The position numbers and the translations under genes are program-made. From NCBI GenBank assembly GCA_049700035.1, contig JBNAWC010000044.1:1-9598 (forward strand): 9,598 nt of DNA, in the 5' to 3' direction. The notes beneath the pieces were generated by a model. It searched no databases, was not told the origin of the DNA, and was given only the letters and a program-made list of their open reading frames with translations. Shown here one piece after another: positions 1-6,694 of this stretch. Each line of letters opens with the position of its first letter. The first letter of the stretch is position 1. This DNA is from JAVZLQ01 sp049700035 (lineage in GTDB: Archaea; Thermoproteota; Bathyarchaeia; Bathyarchaeales; Bathycorpusculaceae).

Positions 1-1
1 C

Positions 2-61
2 AGAGAAGAGGGTGGCACGCCAACAAACGTCAGCACAATCGAGATAACTCTTGAGCGATAG
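2..61 (+). CDS. Possible C-terminal tail of an upstream gene (partial)
   Basis: From base 2 an open frame runs 19 codons to a TAG at 59-61 and ends in the residues TNVSTIEITLER. Its alternating hydrophobic/charged make-up resembles a terminal beta strand more than the other two frames, which stop at bases 45-47 and 52-54. The piece is too short to assign to a family, and the gene's start lies outside the window. It could equally be non-coding leader or part of an RNA gene. Confidence 0.3.
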   Translation, partial: REEGGTPTNVSTIEITLER

Positions 62-64
62 AGC

Positions 65-82
65 AGCGTATTTCGGTACGCT
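65..82 (+). other. Short perfect hairpin upstream of the KH gene
   Basis: AGCGTA (65-70) pairs with TACGCT (77-82) around a TTTCGG loop. An outer 5-bp arm, CTTGA (50-54) with TCAAG (84-88), could extend it across an unpaired bulge on the left side. It lies between the possible upstream stop codon and the KH gene. A C-rich stretch then a short T-rich run follow. It might be a transcript-end or leader structure, but six base pairs can occur by chance. Confidence 0.3.
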
Positions 83-115
83 TTCAAGGCTCCGCCGCCC
101 CTCCTTTATTTGTGT

Positions 116-120
116 GGAGG
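116..120 (+). promoter_or_regulatory. Shine-Dalgarno GGAGG that decides the KH gene start
   Basis: GGAGG at 116-120 lies 12 bases before the GTG at 133. It overlaps the codons that follow the alternative in-frame GTG at 112, so it cannot serve that start. The 133 start also places the first cysteine pair close to the N-terminus, as expected for a short zinc ribbon. Confidence 0.5.
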
Positions 121-132
121 GCGCTTCTTAGG

Positions 133-645
133 GTGAAAACAGTATTATGTAGTTTCTGTCTTAAGAGTGGGATACTGTGTCCAAAGTGTTCAGCTAGGGT
201 TAAGTCTGGCGAAGTTACGGAACTTGACTTAAAAGTTGCTCGTTTATTGTTGCCGTTAGAGGAAAAGTATCCAGCGCTTCAGAACGTGTATTTTCATGGC
301 GCGGTTGAAGCTGACAACACATTAGCAATTATTGTTGGACCTGGTGATGTTGCGCGTATTTTGGGTTATGGTGGTAAAATTATTAAGGCTTTGAGCGAGG
401 AAACTGGTAAGAGCATCCGTGTTTTGGAGCATGGTGTTGATGATAGGAAGTTTTTGGAGGATTTGTTCGCTCCATTAAGCATTGTCACCATCAACACCAT
501 TTGGTTGCCTGATGGCACAACTGAAACGCGTGTTATTTTGCGTAGGCGAAGGCGTGATTCGCGTTTGCCCTTTAATGTAAAGGCTTTAAAGGAAATTGCG
601 CGTAAAGTTCGCAATATGACGTTGCGCGTGGAGTTTGCAGATTAA
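133..645 (+). CDS. Zinc-ribbon/KH-domain RNA-binding protein, NusA-like
   Basis: Predicted 170-residue RNA-binding protein. Residues 6-19 carry CxxC-x6-CxxC (Cys6, Cys9, Cys16, Cys19), a small zinc ribbon. Residues about 64-98 form a KH unit with the GxxG loop as GYGG at 78-81, followed by a helix and a SIRVLE strand, close to the KH domains of NusA. The C-terminal 60 residues hold an arginine-rich stretch (RRRRRDSR, about 137-144) and a helix-strand ending, suited to RNA contact. I chose the GTG at 133 over the GTG at 112 because of the GGAGG spacing. aspS follows 16 bases after the stop, so the two are probably co-transcribed, which points to a translation or transcription role. The family and fold are supported by sequence; the RNA target is unknown. 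Confidence 0.75.
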   Translation: MKTVLCSFCLKSGILCPKCSARVKSGEVTELDLKVARLLLPLEEKYPALQNVYFHGAVEADNTLAIIVGPGDVARILGYGGKIIKALSEETGKSIRVLEHGVDDRKFLEDLFAPLSIVTINTIWLPDGTTETRVILRRRRRDSRLPFNVKALKEIARKVRNMTLRVEFAD

Positions 646-661
646 AGCGGATGGTGCATTT

Positions 662-1981
662 ATGAAGTTGGATTCTATTGATGATTGGCGGAGAACGCAT
701 TATTCCGTGGAAGTTAAGCCTGAATTGCATGGTTTAGATGTAGTTATTTTCGGTTGGGTTCAGGAAATTAGGGATTTGGGTGGAATTCGCTTTATAATAT
801 TGCAGGATAGGGAAGGCACTATACAGGTTACGGTTCCAAAGAAAAGAGTGAGTAGCGAAGTGTTGTCGAAGTCGCAGATGCTTCAGAAACGCTACAGCAT
901 AGGCGTTCTGGGAACTGTGCAGAAAACGGAAATTACGCCGCGAGGCGTCGAAGTAATACCGAAGGAGATTAGGATTTTCAGCACCGCCGCGCCACAGTTG
1001 CCGCTGGACATTACTGGTAAGACACCAGCGAAGCTTGATGTACGGCTTGATGCCAGAGCGTTGGACTTGTGCAGCGAAGAAAATGTGGCTGTTTTTAAAA
1101 TTCAGCATACAGCCGTAGAGGCGATACGTGATTTCTTGTTTGAGAGGGGATTCATAGAAGTTCACACTCCGCGGATTATTGCTTCAGCAACCGAAGGCGG
1201 CGCAGCGCTGTTTTCAGTTGATTATTTTGGTAGGAGAGCCTTTCTCGCTCAGAGTCCGCAGTTGTATAAGGAGCAGCTTGTGATGAGTTTGGAGAAGGTT
1301 TTTGAGGTGGGTCCATTTTTTAGGGCTGAGGAATCGCATACGCGGATGCACACAAGCGAGTTCGTGTCGATAGACATTGAAGAGGCGTTTGCTGACGCTG
1401 AAGATGTTATGCAACTGTTGGAGCAGCTGATTCAGCATGTGTGCAAGGTTGTAAATGAAAAGTGTCAGCGTGAATTGGCAACTTTAAAACATAGGGTTCA
1501 TGTTCCAGAAGTTCCGTTCAAAAGGCTAACTTACAGCGAAGTTCTTGAAGAGTTAAAAGATGAAGGCATGGAAATCGCTTGGGGGGAGGACATACCAAAA
1601 CCAGCACTGCGAACGCTTGGAAAAATTCACCAAACATTCTACTTCATAACAGACTGGCCGACACATTCAAAGGCTTTTTACATAAAGCCACGCGACGAAA
1701 ACCCAGAAATATGCGAAGGCTTCGATTTGATGTGGCGTTGGCTTGAGCTTGTTTCTGGCGGAACGAGGATTGCGGATAAGGAATTGTTGATAAAGCGTTT
1801 GAAGGAGAAGGAGCTGAACCCAGAGTCTTTCAAGTATCACTTGCAGGCTTTTGATTATGGTATGCCGCCGCATGCTGGCTGGGCTATTGGTTTGGAGCGT
1901 TTAACAATGATGCTGACTGGAAAGCGAAACATTAGGGAAGTTACGCTTTATCCGAGGGACAAGTTTAGAGTAACTCCATGA
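662..1981 (+). CDS. aspS: Aspartyl-tRNA synthetase, archaeal type
   Basis: Charges tRNA-Asp with aspartate using ATP, in the cytoplasm. The 439 residues match the usual archaeal length. An OB-fold anticodon-binding domain covers about 20-105 (GWVQEIRDLGGIRF at 31-44). The class II catalytic core follows: motif 1 around 158-171 (FLFERGFIEVHTPR), motif 2 at 220-234 (FRAEESHTRMHTSEF) and motif 3 ending in GLER at 410-413. The bacterial GAD insertion is absent. An in-frame TTG at 635 overlaps the upstream gene, but the ATG at 662 gives the normal archaeal N-terminus, so I chose it; a weak GGTG at 653-656 precedes it. Gln34 lies at the OB-fold position known to affect discrimination between tRNA-Asp and tRNA-Asn. 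Whether the enzyme also charges tRNA-Asn is open. Confidence 0.96.
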   Translation: MKLDSIDDWRRTHYSVEVKPELHGLDVVIFGWVQEIRDLGGIRFIILQDREGTIQVTVPKKRVSSEVLSKSQMLQKRYSIGVLGTVQKTEITPRGVEVIPKEIRIFSTAAPQLPLDITGKTPAKLDVRLDARALDLCSEENVAVFKIQHTAVEAIRDFLFERGFIEVHTPRIIASATEGGAALFSVDYFGRRAFLAQSPQLYKEQLVMSLEKVFEVGPFFRAEESHTRMHTSEFVSIDIEEAFADAEDVMQLLEQLIQHVCKVVNEKCQRELATLKHRVHVPEVPFKRLTYSEVLEELKDEGMEIAWGEDIPKPALRTLGKIHQTFYFITDWPTHSKAFYIKPRDENPEICEGFDLMWRWLELVSGGTRIADKELLIKRLKEKELNPESFKYHLQAFDYGMPPHAGWAIGLERLTMMLTGKRNIREVTLYPRDKFRVTP

Positions 1982-2027
1982 AATTAACATATTTTTGGAG
2001 CTTTTCCATTGCAATAGTGACCTACCC

Positions 2028-2056
2028 CCTCTAGATTTTCTGGTTTTATTTTATAG
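2028..2056 (+). promoter_or_regulatory. T-rich aspS downstream region and TATA-like box for the next gene
   Basis: The T-rich run at about 2034-2053 could end the aspS transcript, since archaeal termination favours U-tracts. ATTTTATAG at 2048-2056 resembles an archaeal TATA box and would place transcription start near 2077-2082, giving a leader of about 40 bases before the ATG at 2121. The rest of the 139-base spacer shows nothing recognisable. Both calls rest on base composition only. Confidence 0.35.
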
Positions 2057-2120
2057 AAGCATTTTACAGAATGAATAAAGAGGAGACTACGCATTACTTA
2101 TAGTGGAGGAAGGAGAGAAC

Positions 2121-2555
2121 ATGAAAAAATATAGTCTTCTGGCTCTAACCATAGCTGTTTCGCTTTTTACACTCAGCTTTTCAATTACGCGCTCGGAAGA
2201 AACGCAATGGTTCTGTTTTGCATGCGAAAATGGCGGGGTTGTTGACAAAACGCCATGTGAAGCGTTCACTGTGCAAATAACCTTCAAAAATGCTGGGAAA
2301 TGCGAGGGCACATGGTCTATTAACATAGCGTTTGAAGGCGAAACTTGGAGTTGGAGTGGAACACCGCAGACATTAACGCTTAAGCCGTGTAAGACAAAGA
2401 CTTTAACGTGGAATGGTAGTGTTCCATGCGACGCCCCAATAGACTCAATAGCACGCCTAATAGTCTATTACAATGATTCTTTTACGCCGTTGGACTGGTG
2501 GATTCACGTGGTTTCAAGCGCGGAGCTAGCAATAACGGGGAGTCAAGTGCGCTAG
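2121..2555 (+). CDS. Small exported six-cysteine protein, unknown function
   Basis: A 144-residue protein that I do not recognise by family. Residues 1-22 look like a Sec signal peptide: MKK, then a hydrophobic core LLALTIAVSLFTLSF, with cleavage likely before SEETQW. There is no second membrane segment, so it is probably secreted or held at the cell surface. The mature part has six cysteines (32, 35, 46, 61, 90, 103), enough for three disulfides outside the cell. Residues about 48-118 alternate strands and turns (VQITFKNAGKCEG, then TLTLKPCKTKTLTW) like a CARDB- or Ig-type beta-sandwich. A strong purine-rich Shine-Dalgarno tract (GGAGGAAGGAG, 2105-2115) precedes the ATG, so I prefer it to the GTG at 2103 inside that tract. 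It stands alone between aspS and purF. The beta-sandwich call is inference. Confidence 0.7.
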   Translation: MKKYSLLALTIAVSLFTLSFSITRSEETQWFCFACENGGVVDKTPCEAFTVQITFKNAGKCEGTWSINIAFEGETWSWSGTPQTLTLKPCKTKTLTWNGSVPCDAPIDSIARLIVYYNDSFTPLDWWIHVVSSAELAITGSQVR

Positions 2556-2619
2556 GCGGTTTTTGCTCTGCTTACGCCTTCTAAAGTTAACATGGTTTTT
2601 AGTTAAAAATGTAATAAAA

Positions 2620-2634
2620 ACTCTTAAGCAACCG
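2620..2634 (+). promoter_or_regulatory. purF promoter-like box shared with purD
   Basis: ACTCTTAAGCAACCG lies 36 bases before the purF start and matches the box before purD (4168-4182) at 12 of 15 positions. An A-rich stretch (GTAATAAAAA, 2611-2620) sits just upstream, where an archaeal BRE would be. If CTCTTAAG is the TATA element, transcription would start near 2650 and the leader would include the Shine-Dalgarno site. It could instead be a regulator site for purine genes. Confidence 0.4.
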
Positions 2635-2655
2635 ATTTCTACTTTGCGCCCGTAA

Positions 2656-2663
2656 GGGGAGGA
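2656..2663 (+). promoter_or_regulatory. Strong Shine-Dalgarno site pointing at an ATA start for purF
   Basis: GGGGAGGA at 2656-2663 ends seven bases before an ATA codon at 2671-2673, a standard spacing. An in-frame TAA at 2653-2655 closes the frame upstream, and no ATG, GTG or TTG lies between it and the catalytic cysteine codon at 2677-2679. The site fits the GTG at 2683 less well (19 bases away), and that start would lose the cysteine. Confidence 0.6.
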
Positions 2664-2670
2664 ACCCAAA

Positions 2671-4158
2671 ATAGGGTGCGGAGTGTTCGGGGCTGTAAAC
2701 TTCGAGAAACAGCCCATATTCCCATACATATACTGGGGCATGCGCGCCCAAAACCATAGAGGACACCAGTCACACGGTTTCCTCACATACTATGATGGGA
2801 AATTCCACACTCACAAAAGCTTAGATTTGATACCAAAGATAAAGACAAGCGCCATACAAGAATGGTTCGGAAGACTACCTGGATACGTTGGAATAGCAAA
2901 CGTTAGGTACACGACCTCTGGAAAGTCTGATGAAAAATCGCTGATAAGGGGAACCCAGCCAGTTACAGCTTCAAAAAACGGGTTTAAATTAGCCATTTCA
3001 TTTAATGGTAACGTTGTGAACACGCTTCACTTGAAAAGAGAAATACGCGAAACATTTCCGAAGTTTTCCTATGAATGTGACGCTGAACTAATTTGCCATA
3101 AACTACTAATCGAACTAATGAAAGGTAAAGAATTGGAATCAGCAGTTGAAAAATGCATGCACGAAATTGAAGGCGCCTTTTCAGTTGCTGGAATAACGAA
3201 AGATGGCAAATTCTTCGCATTCAAAGACCCGTGTGGAATAAGACCATTATGCGCAGGGTACAGCCGAGACAAGAAGACATACGCTTTCTCATCTGAAACC
3301 GTTGGACTGGACATAAACGGCTTCGAAAAAGCCTTCGAAATAGAGCCAGGCGAACTCATAACTGTTTCGGAAAACGGCTTTAGTAGGCAAAAGCTTGTAG
3401 ATGGAAAACGTAGGGCCTTCTGCGCCTTCGAGTTTGCATATTTCGCAAGACCAGATTCGAGCTTTGATGAAAAATACGTTTACGAAGTCCGCGAAGAATT
3501 TGGAAGAAACCTTGTTAAAGAAAACCCAGACATCGTTAAGGACGCAGACATAATCATTTCAATGCCAGAGACAGGCGACGACTCTGCCATGGGCGTTCAC
3601 GAAGCCTCTGGGTTAAGATGGGAGAGAGCCTCACGTAGACACCGATACGTGACGGAAAGAGCCTTCATACTGCTTAACAAGGAGCGCTATGAAACGATAG
3701 ACAAGAAAATCAACATTTTAGCATCGAAAGTTAAAGGAAAACGCATCATAATCACCGAAGACAGCGTAGTGCGAGGCGACACAACAAGGGTAGTCATTGA
3801 AAAGCTCCGCAGAATGGGCGCCAAAAAAGTCTACTTATTCGTAACTTTCCCACGCATAATTGGACCATGCTTTTACGGAATCGACATGGCAACATACGGA
3901 CAACTAATAGGCGCAAAACACACGGCAGAGGAAATCGCGAAAATCATAGGCGCAGACGCCGTATGCTACCAGTCGATAGAAAATTTCGTAAAAGCCACAG
4001 GCTTCCAAAAAGACCAGCTATGTTTGGGATGCGTAACAGGAAAGTATCCAACGCCACTGGCGCAGAAAATTGCTGACGCGATGAAGAAGCGCTTCTTGGA
4101 GGGCTATGAGGAGACTGGAAGGCTCTACGAAATTATTGAAGCCTTGGAAGGCGCATAA
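2671..4158 (+). CDS. purF: Amidophosphoribosyltransferase (PurF), apparent ATA start
   Basis: First step of purine synthesis: PRPP plus glutamine to 5-phosphoribosylamine. From the ATA at 2671 there are 495 residues beginning MGCGVFGAV. The N-terminal glutaminase domain has nucleophile Cys3, Arg79 in RYTTSG, Asn112-Gly113 in FNGN and Asp137 in CDAEL. Two usual histidines differ: NVRY for HVRY, and FNGN for HNGN. The C-terminal phosphoribosyltransferase domain has EDSVVRGDTT at 363-372, where the usual form is DDSIVRGTT. Cysteines 251, 400, 451 and 454 (CAFEF, PCFYGID, CLGC) match the 4Fe-4S ligands of the Bacillus-type enzyme, suggesting an oxygen-sensitive cluster. Removal of Met1-Gly2 would be needed to free the cysteine, like the short propeptide of Bacillus PurF. 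The family is clear; the start codon and altered PRPP loop are odd. Confidence 0.88.
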   Translation: MGCGVFGAVNFEKQPIFPYIYWGMRAQNHRGHQSHGFLTYYDGKFHTHKSLDLIPKIKTSAIQEWFGRLPGYVGIANVRYTTSGKSDEKSLIRGTQPVTASKNGFKLAISFNGNVVNTLHLKREIRETFPKFSYECDAELICHKLLIELMKGKELESAVEKCMHEIEGAFSVAGITKDGKFFAFKDPCGIRPLCAGYSRDKKTYAFSSETVGLDINGFEKAFEIEPGELITVSENGFSRQKLVDGKRRAFCAFEFAYFARPDSSFDEKYVYEVREEFGRNLVKENPDIVKDADIIISMPETGDDSAMGVHEASGLRWERASRRHRYVTERAFILLNKERYETIDKKINILASKVKGKRIIITEDSVVRGDTTRVVIEKLRRMGAKKVYLFVTFPRIIGPCFYGIDMATYGQLIGAKHTAEEIAKIIGADAVCYQSIENFVKATGFQKDQLCLGCVTGKYPTPLAQKIADAMKKRFLEGYEETGRLYEIIEALEGA

Positions 4159-4167
4159 CAAAATATG

Positions 4168-4190
4168 ACTTTTAAGCAGACGTTTATACA
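4168..4190 (+). promoter_or_regulatory. purD operon promoter region with the shared purF box
   Basis: ACTTTTAAGCAGACG (4168-4182) nearly repeats the purF upstream box. A second TATA-like element, TTTATACA, follows directly at 4183-4190. Transcription about 25 bases after the first would give a very short leader holding GAGG (4197-4200); from the second it would begin almost at the ATG, making a leaderless mRNA. The 49-base spacer after purF favours a separate promoter here, but read-through from purF is also possible. Confidence 0.45.
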
Positions 4191-4207
4191 TTAATTGAGG
4201 AAAGACT

Positions 4208-5617
4208 ATGGAAAAAGTCGGCGTGCTCATGGTTTCCTACGGCGCGAGAGAAGCAGCCATAATCGACGCTTTTGCGCGCAGCCTAAAATATGATGTGGAA
4301 ATTTACGTGGCGGACAAGCAGAAGAATCCCTTCAACATTGAAAGGGCGAAGGAGCACGTTGTCATACCAGACTTGAGTGTTGAGGAAATCTGCAAGTTCG
4401 CAGAGAAAAACAAAGGCAAAATAGACTTTGGGATTGTTGGTCCAGAAAAGCCGATAATCAATGGTGTCAGAGACCTTGTTGAGAAGCGAACTGGCATACC
4501 GATGATTTGTCCAACAAAGGAGTACGCAATCGAAGCAAGCAAAGTTAAACAGCGCCTCCTATTCGAAGAAATTGCGCCAGAAGTGAATCCGCGCTTCAAA
4601 ATTTTCAACCCAAAAAATTACAGAAGCCAAGAAGAAGCAAAAAAGGAACTTTACAAGTGGCTTGACACGCTTGACAACATGGCTGTCGTAAAGCCAGACT
4701 TGCCAGCTGCTGGAAAAGGCGTAGGCGTATGGGGCGACCACTTCACAAGCCGAGAACAGCTCCTAGAGCATTTTCTTGCGAATTTTCAGCACGGCGCAGT
4801 GATAGTTGAAGAAAAAATTGATGGCGAAGAATCAAGCTTCCAAGCCTTCTGCGACGGCAAACACCTCGTGCCCCTACCAGACACTAGGGATTATAAACGC
4901 GCTTTTGACGATGACAGGGGACCGAACACTGGCGGCATGGGTTCATACAAAGACAAAAACGACAAATTGCCGTTCATGACAAGTGCAGAACGAGAAAGGG
5001 AAATCGAAACAGTCAAAAAGATTTTTGAAAAGTGGAAGGTTAAAGACAAAACGGCTTTAAGGGGCATACCATTCTACGTGGCTTTCATGCACACTGGCAA
5101 AAGCCTAAAGATTCTCGAGAACAACAGCAGACCAGGAGACCCAGAAATAATTAACATCATGCCAACAATCAAAGAGGATTTTATCGATGTCTGCTTCAAG
5201 ATTTTGGACGGCAACCTAACAAAAATCAAACTGGAAGAAGCTGCAACCGTCGTGACATATAAGGTTCCGCCAAACTATGGCGGCTACATGGACGCGTTCC
5301 CGCAAGCCATAAAAAAGGACGAGGTGGGAACTCCAGTCGATTTAACAAGAGCATACAAGCTGACAGAAAAGTATGGAGAACATATACGCGTCTATCCAGC
5401 TTCAATGGAGCTTCGTGACGGAAAAACATACGCCCTAAAATCCAGGGCTGTTGCTGTTGTGGGTATAGGCGAAAACATTGAGGAAGCTAGGAAAATTTCA
5501 GTTGAGGGCATCAATGCGATAAGCGGCGGGGCGCTTTGGTACAGAAGGGACATAGCCTCAAAACGGCATATTGAAAAAAGTGTTAGGCACATGGAGGAGT
5601 TGAGGAGCAAACAGTGA
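4208..5617 (+). CDS. purD: Phosphoribosylamine-glycine ligase (PurD)
   Basis: Joins phosphoribosylamine and glycine with ATP to make GAR, the step right after PurF. The 469 residues are slightly longer than the usual 420-440. An N-terminal nucleotide-fold strand and loop is seen as SYGAREAA at 10-17, where most PurDs have SGGREHA, and GIVGPE at 75-80 is conserved. The ATP-grasp domain has PAAGKGVGV at 166-174, the strand VEEKIDGEESS at 200-210, GPNTGGMGSY at 238-247 and metal-binding ENNSRPGDPE at 304-313, where RFGDPE is usual. Start: ATG at 4208 with GAGG seven bases upstream. It is the first gene of a four-gene set; its stop overlaps the next start as GTGA. The family is secure, and the modified signature loops mark a divergent branch. 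Confidence 0.93.
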   Translation: MEKVGVLMVSYGAREAAIIDAFARSLKYDVEIYVADKQKNPFNIERAKEHVVIPDLSVEEICKFAEKNKGKIDFGIVGPEKPIINGVRDLVEKRTGIPMICPTKEYAIEASKVKQRLLFEEIAPEVNPRFKIFNPKNYRSQEEAKKELYKWLDTLDNMAVVKPDLPAAGKGVGVWGDHFTSREQLLEHFLANFQHGAVIVEEKIDGEESSFQAFCDGKHLVPLPDTRDYKRAFDDDRGPNTGGMGSYKDKNDKLPFMTSAEREREIETVKKIFEKWKVKDKTALRGIPFYVAFMHTGKSLKILENNSRPGDPEIINIMPTIKEDFIDVCFKILDGNLTKIKLEEAATVVTYKVPPNYGGYMDAFPQAIKKDEVGTPVDLTRAYKLTEKYGEHIRVYPASMELRDGKTYALKSRAVAVVGIGENIEEARKISVEGINAISGGALWYRRDIASKRHIEKSVRHMEELRSKQ

Positions 5618-6693
5618 AAAAGGTTTTCGTATCCGACTGCGAAGGACCAATATCAAAAAACGATAACGCTTTTGAAATAACAGCCTATTACGTGCCAGAA
5701 GGAGAAAAATTTTTCACGGTTATAAGTCGCTATGACGATGTTTTAGCATATGTCTTAAAAAGGCGAGGCTACAAGGCTGGAGACACCTTAAAACTTATTT
5801 TGCCCTTCCTTAGGGCTTACGGCGTCACAGATGAGAAAATGCGTGAATTTTCAGCAAAAAGTTTGGTTTTAATCCCAAAAGCAAAGGAGATGCTGCACCA
5901 CGTGCGGAGGCTGGCTCACGCTTTTATTGTGAGCACAAGCTACGAGCATTACATAAGAGCGCTGTGTCAAGCCGTCGAATTTCCATATAGAAACACCTAC
6001 TGCACGAAGCTGAAAATCAGCAAATACCGCATAGAAAAAGGCGAGAAAAAAAGGCTTATGGAACTGGCGAAAGAAATTGCACAAATGCCAATAATCGAGA
6101 TTCTAGAAAACGCTAAATCGTTGGAAGATTTCCCAGCGGAACATCGAAAGGCTGTTTTGCGTTTGGATGAAATCTTTTGGAAAGAAATAGCGAATATGAA
6201 GTCTGGACGACGATTTCTTTACGATGTTAATCCAGTTGGCGGCGCGGAGAAAGCCGAAGCCATTTTAGATGTCATAAAAAAGGTTGGCGCCAAATTGTCA
6301 GATGTCATGTATGTCGGCGACAGCATAACAGACATCGAAGTCTTCAAACTTGTGAAGGAAAACGACGGCCTAGCAGTTTCCTTTAACGGCAACAGATACG
6401 CCGTGGAAAATGCTGAAATCGCAATCTTATCCAACAACTGCATGCCCACAGCGATAATCGCCGAATTGTTTACGCGCCTTGGAAAGGAGCAAACCCTAAA
6501 AATTGTTGAAAACTGGAGTTTAGAAAACCTAAAACGGGCAGAAGTAAGCTCAACCCTAATTGAAAGTCTCTTAAAGTTTGGAGATTTGCCCAAAGTTAAA
6601 ATAATAACAAAAGAAAATATTGAAGCTCTAGCGAAGGAAAGCAGCGAATTTAGGAAAAAGGTCAGAGGAGAAGCCATAGGAAGGTTGGGTTGA
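5614..6693 (+). CDS. HAD-superfamily protein, EhaR/COG4030-like
   Basis: A 359-residue archaeal HAD protein. Motif I is DCEGPIS at 8-14, with the presumed nucleophile Asp8 but Glu at the usual second Asp position. Motif II is the Ser/Thr cluster STS at 107-109, and motif IV is GDSITD at 235-240 with its metal-binding acids. A helical cap insert lies about 20-100 and 135-200. The DCEGPIS-NDNAFE start matches proteins annotated as EhaR in methanogens, an accessory gene of the energy-converting hydrogenase A operon. No hydrogenase gene occurs in this window, so a hydrogenase role here is doubtful. A small-molecule phosphatase is the simplest biochemical guess, but the substrate is unknown. The GTG start overlaps the purD stop by 4 nt with GAGGAG at 5602-5607; ftr follows after one base. 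Strong translational coupling is likely. Confidence 0.8.
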   Translation: MKKVFVSDCEGPISKNDNAFEITAYYVPEGEKFFTVISRYDDVLAYVLKRRGYKAGDTLKLILPFLRAYGVTDEKMREFSAKSLVLIPKAKEMLHHVRRLAHAFIVSTSYEHYIRALCQAVEFPYRNTYCTKLKISKYRIEKGEKKRLMELAKEIAQMPIIEILENAKSLEDFPAEHRKAVLRLDEIFWKEIANMKSGRRFLYDVNPVGGAEKAEAILDVIKKVGAKLSDVMYVGDSITDIEVFKLVKENDGLAVSFNGNRYAVENAEIAILSNNCMPTAIIAELFTRLGKEQTLKIVENWSLENLKRAEVSSTLIESLLKFGDLPKVKIITKENIEALAKESSEFRKKVRGEAIGRLG

Positions 6694-6694
6694 A

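Noticed and set aside
1..111. A tRNA or other structured RNA gene at the left edge
   Set aside because: No T-arm or acceptor-stem pairing is seen; only one short hairpin is supported.
112..132. GTG at 112 as start of the KH protein
   Set aside because: The GGAGG site lies just after it, inside its own codons; GTG at 133 fits both the ribosome site and the zinc-ribbon position.
635..661. TTG at 635 as the aspS start
   Set aside because: It overlaps the upstream coding region and adds nine residues not expected in archaeal AspRS; ATG at 662 fits.
734..1165. Minus-strand open frame opposite aspS
   Set aside because: It is the complement of the conserved AspRS OB-fold and motif 1 region and has no recognisable domain.
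2683..4158. purF starting at GTG 2683
   Set aside because: It would remove the catalytic cysteine of the CGVFGAV motif and has poor Shine-Dalgarno spacing; ATA at 2671 explains the sequence better.
6219..6677. Long minus-strand open frames opposite the HAD gene and opposite the kinase gene (7615-8100)
   Set aside because: They are antisense shadows of well-supported genes; their proteins are serine/phenylalanine-rich without motifs and have no convincing ribosome sites.
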